From: Limnomonas spitsbergensis
Lineage: Eukaryota; Chlorophyta; Chlorophyceae; Chlamydomonadales
DNA: 64,000 bases
Direction: 5' to 3'
Assembly: GCA_037349105.1 (NCBI GenBank)
Contig: JAYJMM010000019.1
Coordinates: 2,043,501-2,107,500, forward strand
Both the position numbers and the translations under genes were made by a program. Positions 42,221 to 64,000 of this stretch are shown here, piece by piece. Under the pieces are notes generated by a model that worked only from the letters and a program-made list of their open reading frames with translations, did no database searches and had not been told where the DNA came from. How positions within the stretch are numbered: position 1 is the first letter of the stretch; each line of letters starts with the position of its first letter.

Positions 42221-45025
42221 CTAGCCAAGTCCTTCCCCTAGCGCAGCCTCCATACTGCTGTCAAACACATCCGCCAAGGAGAAACCCGCCTGTGCTTGCC
42301 GTTTAGGCAGGGGCACCTCTCTCTTGTACCCGCTTCCAAGTGCAGCGTCCACACCTCTCTTGGTCTGCTGCTGCTGCTGCTGTTGCTGCTGCTGTTGCTC
42401 CAATGGGGCCCACGGGTCATGCATGAAGGACGGCTTGTAAAACCTGGATCGCAAAACATCGGGGATTCAGAGTGCCGATCTGGTGGCTGTGAATAAACAG
42501 TCACTTTACCCCTGACATGCTGCTGACAAGGACTGGGTCATGCACAAAGAAATGGAAGCAGCGGGGAAACTCGGTTTGCGCTCCCGCTCTTGCGCTGTAA
42601 GAATGAGGGCCTGCAGAACCGGGCTCACCAAGCAATAGGGTTTAGGGTTTAGGGTTTGGGTGCAGAATGGGGAGCAGAATAAGGTGCAGAATAGGTCTTG
42701 CTGCAGGGATGCACCAGGGAGTATTCGGATGGCGCTTGCCACAACTATCGTTTTGTTTTGTCCTGACTTGTCCACAGTTCTACTGCACTTCGGCTATCTC
42801 AAGGCTTCTGGCAGCTTCCTGCTGGCAGTCCCAGAAATAGCCAGACATGCTGTTTGGGCCATCAGTCAACGGCAAAGTGCCAAAATCCAGGTTTGACCCC
42901 CCGGTGAAATCTAGCCACGGGGAGACCCGCTGAAGGTGGACTGGTAGCAGGAATCATCCAGGACAGTGTCTCAGCAGTCAGCACCACTTTTAATCTGTCC
43001 CAATAAATAAAACAACAAATACGTACTTCGCCATGGGGCCTGAGCCACGCTGTTGCTGAGGCAGCTGCGGCGCTCCCCCCCCTCGCCCAGCTTGACCCCC
43101 TCCGCCTCTCCCCCAGCCTCCAGCACCGCGGCCCCCCCTGGCAGGCGCATCCTGGTTCATCGTGTGCTGCTGCTGCTGGGGTGTTCCGCCACCAGGGCCA
43201 CCGCCCCCCCAGGCATGTGCAGTCCCCTCATGATGCGGAGGCGCGTACTGCTGTTGATGCTGCTGCTGTGGCTCCCAGGTCTGCTGCGGGTGCTGTTGCT
43301 GATGGTGCTGTTGCTGGCCATGCTGCTGCTGTTGCCAGTTTGTCTGCTGCTGCTGCTGCCAGTGCGGCTGTTGATGTGGGTTTTGCGGCGAATACATATG
43401 TTGTTGCTGCTGCTGCGAATGCCAGTTGCTATGTTGTTGGGACGGCGGAGGGTACATGTGTCCATCGGGAGGCGGGGCTGCGGGAGGAGCCGGCTTCCTC
43501 ATGCCCATGGCGGAAGGTGCAGGGCCAGCGGGGGGAGCCGGTCTGGGTACACCCATGACAGCAGGCACTGCAGGCATGGGCCGCGGTTGCTGGGGCCTCA
43601 GGGGTGCCCGCCCGGAAAATGGCATTGGGGCTGCCCCTACAGACGGAAGGAGGTAAATTTGATAGGGATACTGAGATCTCCCCATGGGATTTGGAATCAG
43701 CTCAATTTCGAAGTCAATAAGAATCCAACAAAGTGTGCCGCCATGTAAAGATGAGGGGTACGGTCAGGTGGGGTGCAAAAGCATAAGCAGCATCAGGGAA
43801 GAGATCCTGTGGCACACAACAGTCCTTAGATCAGCCCTACAAACCCAGCGGTACAAACCTGTTGCTTGCCCCTGCTGCTGGTCGGGGGACAATCCGAAAG
43901 GCGGGGGGAGGCCGCCTGCACCTCCATTACTTCCAGGCCCACTAGAGAGCCCCCCGGTGGCTCCTAGACGATAATCTGGCTCGGTGTCGCAGGCAGGCAA
44001 TGGGCCGTGGTTGCGCCCCCCCTTCCAGGGGGCATGCTGCACTTGGCCACTGCCACTGCTGCCTAGCGGAGGTGCTCCCCCGTTTGCAGGCTGCTGAGGG
44101 TCGTGAACTGCATTCAGAGTAGCAGGAAAGCGTGAATCATAAACATGGAGCACGTAAGTAGTGCAGGGACGAGATGAAGGGGTGAGTGCATGGAAGTGCA
44201 TGCCACATATCGCCGCTCCTACCCACAGGAGGCGGTGCATTGGGGACAACATGTATGAACAGCTGGAGGTCGCGAGCTGCAATCACAACATCATCAATTT
44301 ATGATGCATACGTAGTTACTGAAGAGTGGAGGGAGGGATGTACGGGGCGCATGAGGGAACATGGGCAAGCGACATATGAAGCAGATAGACAGCTGGAGTC
44401 GGGAGCTAACCACACAGCAGAAGGTGTGTGTCAAGCATACAAAAATGACGCATCTGGGGGAATGCACGGTAAAGTGGAACGCGAGGTACATGGGGGGACG
44501 CATGGCGACGCGCGTGAAGCATGCGTGCATGTACTGTATAAAGAATATGGACTGCTCGGATGCACACGTATGAGCTTGTGGGGCGCATGGTGGCCCGCAT
44601 GGACCTCATAAAGCAGCGTATGCATGAAACCATGCAATGCATGAAGCGGGTGGACCGCTTGTATGGATGATTACGAGCATGGTGTTGCATGCATGGCTCC
44701 TGAGCACATGGAATGCATGAAGATAATACATGGATTGTTTAGTCTGCATGGATTGATTAAGTCTGCATGGAGTGATTTAGACTGCATGGACTCTCAGCTC
44801 CTCTCACTTGGTCTCTTGCTCAGCCCGGAGCACTTGAGCTTGGATGGAGCAAAGCTGGCGAGTGGATCACTGCAGCAGATGTGTGTTAAGGTGATTGTTA
44901 CAGTAGAGGTGAGCGAAATAAGCAGCTGCATATCCGTCATCCCATTCCTATGAGAGGCTTCACCTGTAAAAGGAGAAGCTTGACGGTTGCTCCGGCTTGT
45001 CCTCCTCGGCCAGTGGGTTGAACAT
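42221..45025 (-). CDS. Gln-rich/RGG low-complexity protein, 5 exons, unknown function
   Basis: Exons in gene order: 45025-44964, 44869-44808, 44107-43859, 43636-43027, 42443-42221. All introns are GT-AG, phases agree at every junction, and the spliced frame is 1206 nt (401 aa). The N-terminus is MFNPLAEEDKPEQ. Exon 3 is Gly/Pro-rich. Exon 4 has a Pro-rich stretch, a long Gln/His tract (WQQQQQTNWQQQQHGQQQHH), then RGG-type repeats (ARGGRGAGGWGRGGGGQAGR). Exon 5 begins FYKPSFMHDPWAPLE, then an 11-Gln run encoded by CTG/TTG on the plus strand, and ends SSMEAALGEGLG. Such composition is common in RNA-binding or condensate-forming proteins, but that is inference. I do not recognise the family. The start is uncertain, because the exon frame is open upstream to an acceptor at 45046. 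Confidence 0.75.
42638..42660 (+). repeat. Telomere-like TTTAGGG run
   Basis: About three TTTAGGG heptamers (AGGGTTTAGGGTTTAGGGTT TGG) lie in the last intron of the Gln-rich gene. Two-unit versions occur at 22419-22432 and 51826-51842. This is the plant and green-algal telomere repeat. Confidence 0.8.
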
Positions 45026-55700
<10,675 letters not shown>

Positions 55701-55794
55701 TCATCGATAGGAGGATTGGAGAGGCACGGAGGAGGCAGGTGCATCTGTTTGCTTTCACTGGACAGCTGTGATCTTCAAGAATATACACCTCCCG

Positions 55795-56165
55795 CTGTTG
55801 GGTGCCCACGTGGCTGAGCCTTTTGGGGCAGGGCCCAGTGTAGTAATAACATTTGACCTCCCACAGAAAAGTGTGGGATTTCTTAGGATTGAGGTGTGAT
55901 GATTGGGGCCTAATATTGGGCACAGGATCCCTGCGAAGAAGGGCTCCTTCACTGATGTGAAGATTTTGTGAAGTTTTTACAGTCCATCAGAGCATCACAT
56001 TTGATGCATGGGACAAATGCCCGTTAAGTGGTACTGGCACTTGATGCACTACGACAGAAAGCGAAAATCAGAAACCCCCCCTGGGCAAGCAACTAGCACA
56101 CAACCACGACCGTGGCGTGGGAATGAACCCCATAGTGCAGAAGATAAGCCCCAGCCATAAAACAT
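55795..56165 (+). mobile_element. LINE 3' end followed by family C copy
   Basis: 55803-55855 carries GGTGCCCACGTGGCTGAGCC, TTTTGGGGCAGGGCCCAG and TAACATTTGA (a LINE terminus). 55964-56160 carries the second long family C copy (GTGAAGTTTTTACAGTCCAT, GCATCACATTTGATGCATGG, CTGGGCAAGCAACTAGCACA). They lie in the same orientation, 100 bp apart. Confidence 0.6.
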
Positions 56166-57365
56166 GACGTGGGTGCAAAAGAGTTCGATTGAGCACCGCC
56201 TAGAAAAGTAAGGGGGAGAAGGGAATTTTTGCAAAGTTTTCAGATGATTCTCTCTTTTCATCATACACTGAAAGAGAGAAGAACCAATTTTCTAGCAGAG
56301 AACAGAAACATAATCCTCTGCATTTAGCTTCCCCCACACTTCATTTGTGAGCCTCTTCATGTCCTCGTCCGCTATGAAAATATGAAAAATAAGGTTCATT
56401 TCAGAACGAAGGTCTGTATGAACGGGCCGTACATCATGTGAAGCTCATCCTCTCGACATTCAAGATAGGAGCCATGGATTTAAACATGGGACCCTGTATA
56501 GGGTCTTGATGTGACAACCTCGGTCCATTCTGAGCACAAGATCCTCCAGCCAAGGGTTGTTTCTTGTTGGAGGACAAGATTTTAAATAACATGCGGGAGG
56601 CTTGCTTGGTCACGAAGGCCAAGCCAAGGATCTCATCTGGTTATCTAGCTAGCGATCGGATCTTAATGTATACGTATTTTTCTCCATAAACAAGAGGACG
56701 GTAGCCTCTCTCCTCTGACCTCAGGCTTAAACAGGATGTGCAAGGTTATCCCAATGACGTTACACCTCCGTCTGGGCCCTGCTGAAATTAAGCTCGGCCA
56801 CGTCGGCAAACACAAAGTCAGCTGGAAAAGACAAGGGAGAAGGCACAAGGGGTAAGAAATGAAGGCAAGGTCACCTTCCAAATAACACGAACAACAACAA
56901 AAACCTGAACAAAAAGGTCAGGCAAACCGCACCCCCTGTCCCTGAGGAGACGAGCCCTCCAAAAACTTAACTTGAAGTTACAAAGAAGTCAGGGCCTCCC
57001 ACTCCTGCCTGCAGGCTATCCAAGGTCCCTTCTTTTAGGGAGGAAATATAAAGGTGTTGATGGCGGGCACCCACTTCAAGGATAGGGTCGGTCATATGAA
57101 CATCCTAGGACGCTTGCTTGATGCGAGAGACGGGCATGGATCAGCTCTGCAGCTTAACCCCAAACTTTGAAGGCCAGCATACTGATCAGACACTTAATTC
57201 CATTTGGCATCTACCAAATCCCCGATCTTGGTTCCCTCCAACCCTTTCTTCCACTGGCCACTACTGCATCCCGTCGTAAACTTATCAACCCGTTGAATTG
57301 CATTTGATGCAATTCGATGAAACATACGTTGTTTAAATCGCAAGGTGCTGATGATGTTGCAACCA
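56166..57365. other. Intergenic, one LINE end
   Basis: Only a reverse variant B LINE 3' end is recognisable (56752-56870, with GACGTTACACCTCCGTCTGG and GCTGAAATTAAGCTCGGCCA). No gene is seen on either strand between this and the stop of the BTB-like gene. Confidence 0.55.
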
Positions 57366-59153
57366 CTACTCCACGCTGGTAATGTTTGTATACAGCTTGA
57401 GGGGCCCATCGGCTAGGAAGGGCGCCACCAGCCGCTCAATGCTAGTGGATGGCGGCAGCTGGCCATCCAACGGCCAATGCTCCCTGTCAGCAGCACCTCC
57501 ATCTCGCAGCCAGTCAGAACCGGCGTCGTGAAGCTAGCCTTGATCAGCACTGCCTGGTTATCCCCCCATGGGCCCACCGCCTCGGCCATGGAGGCGCTGT
57601 CAAGGAGAACACCCACCAGCATGGAGTACATGCATGGGCTGCAGCTGGAGGCTGCCAAGGCTGCAGGTCTCTGTAGATGACAGGCTGGTCGAGCCAGTCC
57701 TTGTTCTTATGAAGCCAGCCTCGGCACTGTTTGATGAGCTAGCAGTGACTATGGAGCCGGGGAGATCTCCTAGTCCTCTCAATGCACAAAGCTGAAAAAA
57801 TACACCGTTCCGGTAGCCTGACGGCCCTACCACCAAACTACCGCTATCCAGTATCTCCAACTGGGTAGATGTGATGTCCATGCTGAGCTCGGTGGGCGCC
57901 GGTACCTTGATCGTACCAGTCCGGCGTGGCTGATCGATCTGCCAGGCAGGGGGTCCTCTCCAGGAAACAGATCCCTTGTCCCCGGTGGCCTTGAGCAGGT
58001 GAAGATGAGGCAGAAGCACCATCCCGCTGCAGCTCCGGAACCAGGGCAGGTTGGGCAGGACAGTGTGCAGGTAAGACGGGCTGAGGTGGGCAACCCGCAC
58101 GTTGTGAGCCAGCTGCTCCAGCTGCTGCGCCTCAGAGCTGGAGCCTGCTGATGCTACTGCTTGCGTTGCTCGATGCGAGTAGCTGTTAATCCATGCAGAC
58201 AGGAGGAACACGACACAGTTTTCTGAGTACACTCGCAGGTCATTCTGCTTGAGCCATGCCAGCACCGCAGCGTAGGGCAGGGAGCAGAGCAGCTCCCGCA
58301 CAACCCTCTGTGTGATAACGGCCGGGACGTCACCAAACTGAAGCACCAGGGCCCACTGCGCCTTGGCTGTCACCTGCCTGCAGGGCTCTGTCCAGGAGGC
58401 CCTCCGGCAAAGTGTAGAGTGCAGCCAGCGCGCGCATGTCCAGGTCTTCCGTCTGGAGCGCCGCCAGGGTGCAGACCAGCAGCTCCATTACGTGGGCGGG
58501 GAACTGGTACTTGTCAGCCAGGCTGTACATCTGCAGCAGCAGCTTCGGGCGTTCAAGGGCTTCGGGCGGGAGCCCTGGCCTGTAAAGACCCCTCAGCATT
58601 AGCTCCACTGCCTCCAGCTCCTCATCATTTTCCACATATTCGACCAGGCCGCAGCAGAGGGCCAGGGGGAACACACACAGCCCCCTCTGCTGTTGCCTTT
58701 GCTGCTCCTGCTGCTGACTCAGTTGCTGCGACGGAAAGCCTTGTTGACACTGAATGCAGTATGAAATGGGATGTGGCAGCTGGGCCAATGCGGGTGGCAG
58801 CAATGCGGGACTCCAGCGTTGCAGCAGAGATTTGAAGTATGTGGAGGTGTACAACAGGATGGAATGCGTGTAGAAAGAGCGCTCCCCCGCCGCAGGTATG
58901 CCATGGCCGGCTGGTCTCCACTCCGTTCCGACTCAGGTCCTAGCTGCGGCAGTGTGCGTCCTTCCAGATGAGTCTCAGACGATTGATTGGCTTGCAACTC
59001 TAGTGCACCCTCAGACGCCGTCCCCAGCTGCCGAGCGACTTGCTTGTTACACATGCGATGATTACCGACGGTATTACCGCGGCTTTGGCTGGTATAGAAA
59101 TGCAAAACGACGTCGAAAAGTTCCGCCTGATTGAAGTTCTCTAACAGGTCCAT
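57366..59153 (-). pseudogene. BTB/BACK-domain protein gene with disrupted frame
   Basis: BTB (POZ)-BACK proteins usually serve as substrate adaptors of CUL3 ubiquitin ligases. Visible parts on the minus strand, in order: MDLLENFNQAELFDVVLHFY from 59153 (BTB start), RSFYTHSILLYTSTYFKSLL at about 58890-58830 (middle of BTB), a Gln-rich insert, VENDEELEAVELMLRGLY, then the BACK-like LLLQMYSLADKYQFPAHVME and FGDVPAVITQRVVRELLCSL. The tail includes LVVGPSGYRNGVFFQLCALR and ends IERLVAPFLADGPLKLYTN before a TAG at 57366-57368. An intron probably separates the first two parts. Single-base frame changes are needed near 58385 and 57480, and one more near 57650, too tight for introns. Either it is a pseudogene or the assembly has indel errors. 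Confidence 0.6.
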
Positions 59154-60055
59154 AATGTACCGGTAGTGCGGTATGTGTAAATTGCTAAATTCAATAAACT
59201 CAATACATGAGGAAATCTGGCGTGGCTGGAAATAGGAGGATGCTGATCAGGATTGTCGGACAATTCGGCTGGATAGGGGGACCGCGGTCGGGAGGGGGGC
59301 CGCGGCCGGGCGGAGACTTCGTTAGATGCGGCCTTGCAAAATGCAATTTTGCAATGCTGGGTCGTTGGTTAGCTTAGGCCATTCATACTTGACGCGCTAC
59401 ACTTTGCGAATTGTTTCTGCACATATTTTAACGAGTACCGATATATACTGAGCGGATCCACCACCTGTACATACAGGTGGCAGCCCTGAAATGCAAAATA
59501 TGTTGGATCACGTCTTGGTCCTGAGTGAGACCAGCCTTGAGTCCAACGCAACGGGGAATTAACATTGGTACAATCTAAGAGGCGATTCACACCGGGTCGG
59601 ATTGGTCAGATTGGTCACTTTCGCTCCGAAAGTGGCATGGGTTCGCTTCGCCAAAACAACCACTTTGGGGCCGGATTGGCGACGCCAACTGAATATGGCA
59701 TTTTGAGCCAGATTCACTTCGCGTCGGCCACTTTCGCCACATTGGCAATTTCCGAAGACCATCTGCCTTCGATCCTGTTTGTTTTCGTCCCTGTCATACT
59801 GCCTCTTATCGCGTGGTTGAGTGCGTTCGTCTCTCACTCCTTTCGAAATGACGGCCCAAGCGATGACAGCGATCAAAGTGGTTTGGTTTAGATTCCCAAC
59901 AGCAACAAGCAGCACTGGCAGCAGATACTGACGAGGACGTACCATTTTGAATGAAACAGAAACGACGAACGCCACTTTGGCGAATTTATCTGGTGTGAAT
60001 CGGTCTCCCGTGGTCGGATTGGGAACGCGAGATAGCGTGCGTGGGTTCACTTCGA

Positions 60056-61155
60056 CCAGGACGCACAGTTTTTGACGTATATATTGGCTTCGAAGGTGAC
60101 GTCTGACGTATGACCTATCATGACGTCAAGGGTTTTTTTGAAAGGAAAATCCCAGTCCGGAATCGAACTGGTGACGTCGGGCACATACAGGGGAGACCAG
60201 CATAATTACCACATGCCTACGATCCGTTGTATACAACCTTGCTCCCTTATGATAGTATATCCATTCCTATTTCCTGTAGACCGGCACCAGTCCGTCAGGC
60301 CGACGAACCATGTGGCCATTCATTACTAGAAGATATCCACCACGAAACAAGCCCTCGTCGGGCAGATTCTCTTGACGTGTTTTGTCTTTGTATCAGCCTT
60401 CCTCCTCTTCACACCAGCCTTCCTCCTCTCCGACTGCTCTTGCACCCCTCTTGCGCTCGGACACACACAGCCGGGCTGGGCGCGGCAGGGCTGAAAACAA
60501 TGCGATAAGATAGCCTCAAGGCGGCGGATTTCCCACCACCCCCTTTGGTCTCGGAGCTAAATGCGTATGCGTCATACGTCACGTCAATGGGCGGGGTTCG
60601 GCAGGACGCACAGTTTTTGACGTATATATTATATTGGCTTCGAAGGTGACGTCTGACGTATGACCTATCATGACGTCAAGGGTTTTTTTGAAAGGAAAAT
60701 CCCAGTCCGGAATCGAACTGGTGACGTCGGGCACATACAGGGGAGACCAGCATAATTACCACATGCCTACGATCCGTTGTACACAACCTTGCTCCCTTAT
60801 GAAAGTATATCCATTCCTATTTCCTGTAGACCGGCACCAGTCCGTCAGGCCGACGAACCATGTGGCCATTCATTACTAGAAGATATCCACCACGAAACAA
60901 GCCCTCGTCGGGCAGATTCTCTTGACGTGTTTTGTCTTTGTATCAGCCTTCCTCCTCTTCACACCAGCCTTCCTCCTCTCCGACTGCTCTTGCACCCCTC
61001 TTGCGCTCGGACACACACAGCCGGGCTGGGCGCGGCAGGGCTGAAAACAATGCGATAAGATAGCCTCAAGGCGGCGGATTTCCCACCACCCCCTTTGGTC
61101 TCGGAGCTAAATGCGTATGCGTCATACGTCACGTCAATGGGCGGGGTTCGGCAGG
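60056..61155. repeat. 550-bp tandem duplication inside the element
   Basis: Unit 1 is about 60056-60604 and unit 2 about 60605-61155. Apart from a 5-bp TATAT insertion near 60625 and a handful of substitutions (for example GATAGTAT/GAAAGTAT) they are identical, so the duplication is recent. Each unit contains AATCGAACTGGTGACGTCGG, a run of TTCCTCCTC motifs, and ends GGGGTTCGGCAGGACGCACA. Confidence 0.95.
60145..60225 (-). repeat. tRNA-derived (SINE-like) segment, repeated at 60695-60775
   Basis: On the minus strand it carries an A-box-like TAGGCATGTGGTAAT with a GCAT/ATGC D stem, and 50 bp later a B-box-like CAGTTCGATTCCGG, followed by TTTT. The anticodon and T stems do not pair properly, so it is not a working tRNA. 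It is probably tRNA-derived sequence captured by the element. Confidence 0.45.
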
Positions 61156-61579
61156 ACGCACAGTTCGCCGGTGTGAATCGCCTCTAAGGAGGGCCGTTAT
61201 GGGCACCCTCATTTTATACTGAGAAGGAGGAGAATGGTCACGAACATCAGCTGGGTCCCGCAGCAATGATCAGAAGTCCAGAGACGAGTGGCAAACACGT
61301 TCCCAATCTGTCAGCCTTCTTAGACAAAGTTGTTTTGGACCTCCTTCATCAAAATTCAATACCGGTATCTGATGGGCGGCATGGGCCTCCTTCCATCTAC
61401 ACCTTCAGATGCAGTCCTTAGTTGTGACCTACAAAAGGAGATTACATAGGCGATTCTGCTCACATCCCTTTCTTGCCCTTCCCTTGCATCGTCCCCATTC
61501 CCCTCCTATGAATTCCTGCGCTTCACTTCTATTTAGGCCATCGTGCGCCCAGGAGAGGAGCTGGTGGATAGCCAGGAGT

Positions 61580-61640
61580 CAATGACGTTACACCTTTGAG
61601 CCGTGCTCAAAAAGGCTGGGCCGAGTGGGCGCCATGAGTA
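61580..61640 (-). mobile_element. LINE 3'-end fragment
   Basis: CAATGACGTTACACCTTTGA, GCCGTGCTCAAAAAGGCTGG and GCCGAGTGGGCGCC. A reverse copy of the family A terminus. Confidence 0.6.
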
Positions 61641-61984
61641 GCGTAATTAGTGCTGTTCCCATCCTCAATGAGATCATACGGGTAGAACTCACAGAAGATA
61701 GCTTCATGTATGAGGTGGATGCAGCTGAGACTGTCAGTGAGAATAGCAGGGGAGAGGGCAATGGTCAAAGCTGGGTCGGAAAGTGTGTGGGCATGATGAG
61801 GGCTGCATGGAATCATGGATGCCTCCAAGTTCAGTTCTGGTGATACCGGGAGTGTACGTTTCACATTTTCTAGCAGGGTTGACTGAGTGGCGCCATCGAC
61901 AGTGCAGGCAGACCCAAGCAATTACATCATGAGTTCCGGAAGAGTGCGTGGGAAGACACCAAGTCGTGTTTGGCGCGGCACCTG

Positions 61985-62085
61985 AGTATTGCGCCTCCAA
62001 GATGCGCTCGTCTTGCTCATACATAGCTAAATACGTTATACGTTATACGTTAAGGGGCGGGCTTTGGCAGGTCGCACAGTTTAGG
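61985..62085 (+). repeat. Dispersed repeat E, second copy
   Basis: GCGCCTCCAAGATGCGCTCG and TCTTGCTCATAC, then the short tandem TATACGTTATACGTTA, and GGGGCGGGCTTTGGCAGGTC GCACAGTTT. It mirrors the order seen at 5231-5420 with decay. Confidence 0.6.
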
Positions 62086-62523
62086 CTGACACGCGAGAAA
62101 GGCCTGACACGTGCGCGTGCGGTCAGTCCAACAGGTTGCGATGTGAAAGAAAAGTGTGACCCAAGTGACCGGGTGCCTTCAAACATCCACGGGGAAACGC
62201 TTGACGTAATCTCCTCTGCATTAGCACGGTCAATTTTCACAATTGGACTCAAATCGTGACATTCCTCATTGCGCTTCGACCCCGACCCCCCACTGACCCC
62301 GGCCATTTGTCTCGACACCTTGAAAACCGATATTGTAGCGATATGAAACTTTCGAAATCTGGATTGGGAAGAACAGTGCGTGGGCACGCGTCATTAGTCC
62401 CTCGCTCTCCTGTCCCCCAATCATGTCAGCTCGCTTCTGTAGGGCGAGGGCCCGCATGCCTGCTGTCTAGCAGGTGCGCCTCTGCCCGGTCTCATCACCT
62501 GCGGTAATCGAGTGCGGATTGCA

Positions 62524-62928
62524 GGTCTCGGTGCTAGCTGATGAACGGGGCATCATGTCCTATCCCAACCGACATCATTATGGGTACCCGTTTACAGGGG
62601 CCTTCCGAGCACCCTCCCCGACAGCATATACACCTTTGCTTGTACATCCCTTTGCAGCATCGACCGGCCCCATGGTCGCACCTCCGGAAAGCTTCTGTCC
62701 ACGAGGGCTGTCGCGGTGTCCGACCCCGCACCAGTCCCGCCTGCTCCCGCGACCCCAGTCGTGAAGCCGATCGTTGTCAACCCCAACATCTGGTCGGATC
62801 CATCAGGGCAGGCAGCAGCGGCGGGCATACATAAGGAGCCGCTGACAGGCAGGGCCGAGCCACTGGGAGCTACTGCAGACCCTAGCATGGTGCGTGCATG
62901 GGGCATGGGGCATGGGGCGTACGGGTAA
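62524..62928 (+). CDS. Possible partial gene, unrecognised, frame uncertain
   Basis: After an AG at 62523-62524 an open stretch reads VSVLADERGIMSYPNRHHYG and continues Pro/Ala-rich to about 62700. A different frame then reads VSDPAPVPPAPATPVVKPIV, NPNIWSDPSGQ and TGRAEPLGATADPSM, ending at a possible donor. The composition looks coding, but I could not join the two frames with a convincing intron and saw no start or stop. It could be two exons of a gene running off the window, or chance. Confidence 0.25.
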
Positions 62929-64000
62929 GGTGCATGGGGAATGGGGCATGCATAATGATCAGGGTGCACGGGTGCGCCCAGTCGGGCACAGAATACGAGA
63001 CCCTGTCCTTATCATTTGTATCATACCTTGATCAGGAGCTGCTGCTGGGCACGTCAGCACGTTTAGACGGAAGAGTTGCGCCACTCGGCTACTGGGAGAC
63101 TCGGCAGATCCTTGCGGACGGATCTTCCTGGTTAAAGAAAAACCTCCCCCGTAATCCAGGCCCGCTTTATACCCATCCAGCCTCCGTGTCTATAATCGTT
63201 GTATATTTCAGTGTTGTGTAGGCTGCAAAATTAAGGAGGCTGCTTAGCAGTGATTCTTTAAGCCGGCACTGAATATGACTCGTACTGAAAGTCAGCACTG
63301 AGTATGGCTCGTATTTATGTCGGCAATAAATACGACTTGTACTGAAATAGAGGGTATCGAACAATTGTTTTACTTCAACGTACGGTACTGAACCATCCTG
63401 AAAACTGCCAGATACCCAAATCCTGCGAAATCCTGGATGGGTTTTGCGCCTAAGATGCATGGTAGGGGGATTTAAGCACAGAAGAATTCCGTCCCCAAAC
63501 AAATGGAAATAGTCACTGCCTCTCAATGGCCACTGCTGGGCCGACGGCGACCAAAGTCGGCATCGTGGATCGTAGGCCACCATGTGGTTCAACTTAAGCT
63601 GAAGCTCCCAATCAATTTTTTGTAAGCTGAAGCTCCCAATTACATTTCAGCTCCTGATTAAAGTTTAGCCCCCCATTAAATTTCAGCTGAAGCTCACGAT
63701 AATTACCCGTGTCCTTTACACCTGCTTGGCTTGCTTTGCACCTGAGGGCACATCCCCTATTAAGCTGATTGAAGTGGCCTGGGGGCCATGGAGCACTAGC
63801 GGTGTTTATTTTTTCACGGCTCAGCTACATTAGTAGGCAGGTCTAAGTTTGGTCCCAAATGGGCATTTGGCGGCCGCGGGGCGGCCGGCTGGAGGTGGAC
63901 TCCTAGCCGAAAAAAGAAACACTGAGCACTAGGGAGTTGGGGAGCATTGGGGGAACAAGGTAGGGAGGGCAAAAGGGCAATGTGTGTGCAGGGTGTGTGC
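62929..64000. other. Right flank, short repeats only
   Basis: A decayed repeat of about 35 bp (GGCACTGAATATGACTCGTA, GCACTGAGTATGGCTCGTAT) lies at 63262-63345. Another based on AGCTGAAGCTCCCAATTA lies at 63596-63700. No gene is supported. Confidence 0.5.

Larger units (their letters stand above)
59579..61184. mobile_element. Inverted-repeat DNA element with TAA duplication (Harbinger-like)
   Basis: Perfect 17-bp terminal inverted repeats GAGGCGATTCACACCGG at 59579-59595 and its reverse complement at 61168-61184. The flanks are TAA (59576-59578 and 61185-61187), a 3-bp duplication typical of PIF/Harbinger elements and Tourist MITEs. The element is 1606 bp. A degenerate internal copy of the terminus (TGGTGTGAATCGG near 59991) suggests an older 425-bp core. 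The right two thirds is a 550-bp tandem duplication. No transposase is recognised, so it is non-autonomous. Confidence 0.8.

Noticed and set aside
43053..43748. Plus-strand Leu-rich open frame of 231 codons
   Set aside because: Shadow of the Gln-rich exon on the minus strand (CTG/TTG is the complement of Gln codons). The minus-strand reading has matched splice phases on both sides.
59559..60050. Antisense open frame of 163 codons spanning the left part of the inverted-repeat element
   Set aside because: It runs through the terminal repeat and stops outside the element, and part of it is simply the terminus translated. A hydrophobic stretch (QYLLPVLLVAVGNL) looks protein-like, but no family is recognised.

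Overview
The window is a nuclear segment of an intron-rich eukaryote, most likely a chlorophyte or prasinophyte green alga. The evidence is the spliceosomal GT-AG introns, the TTTAGGG-type telomere-like heptamers, a plant-type (FRA1-like) kinesin-4, a eukaryotic tRNA-Pro, and an abundance of LINE 3' ends, hAT remnants and small inverted-repeat elements. The species assignment is an inference; no search was run.

Layout. 1-5820: gene-free, packed with LINE 3' ends and other dispersed repeats. 5821-30555 (+): one very large kinesin-4 gene. I could thread 33 exons whose splice phases all agree, giving about 1832 codons. 30556-42220: no intact protein gene seen; it holds repeat remnants, a satellite-like array, tRNA-Pro(UGG) (34774-34845, -), a 5'-truncated LINE (about 36848-37911) and a gutted hAT transposase (40806-41646). 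42221-45025 (-): a five-exon gene for a Gln-rich/RGG protein of about 401 aa that I do not recognise. It lies head-to-head with 45418-55700 (+), a complete nine-exon adenosine kinase (344 aa). 57366-59153 (-): a BTB/BACK-type gene with disrupted frame. 59579-61184: an inverted-repeat element with a TAA target duplication and an internal 550-bp tandem duplication. 61185-64000: repeats and one weak gene candidate.

The most unusual feature is in the introns. In both long genes, many exon edges are followed or preceded by decayed tandem copies of that same exon-intron junction ('ghost' exon edges, typically 60-190 bp away). At kinesin exon 27 the junction has been amplified into a minisatellite of about 26 units of up to 66 bp, each carrying the CAG|GTGCGTGG donor. 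The pattern suggests that introns here grew by repeated local duplication across splice junctions, followed by decay and occasional minisatellite runaway.

The genes are ordinary cellular functions (a microtubule motor, purine salvage, a possible ubiquitin-ligase adaptor) and I see no pathway link between them. The adenosine kinase and the Gln-rich gene probably share a promoter region of about 390 bp.
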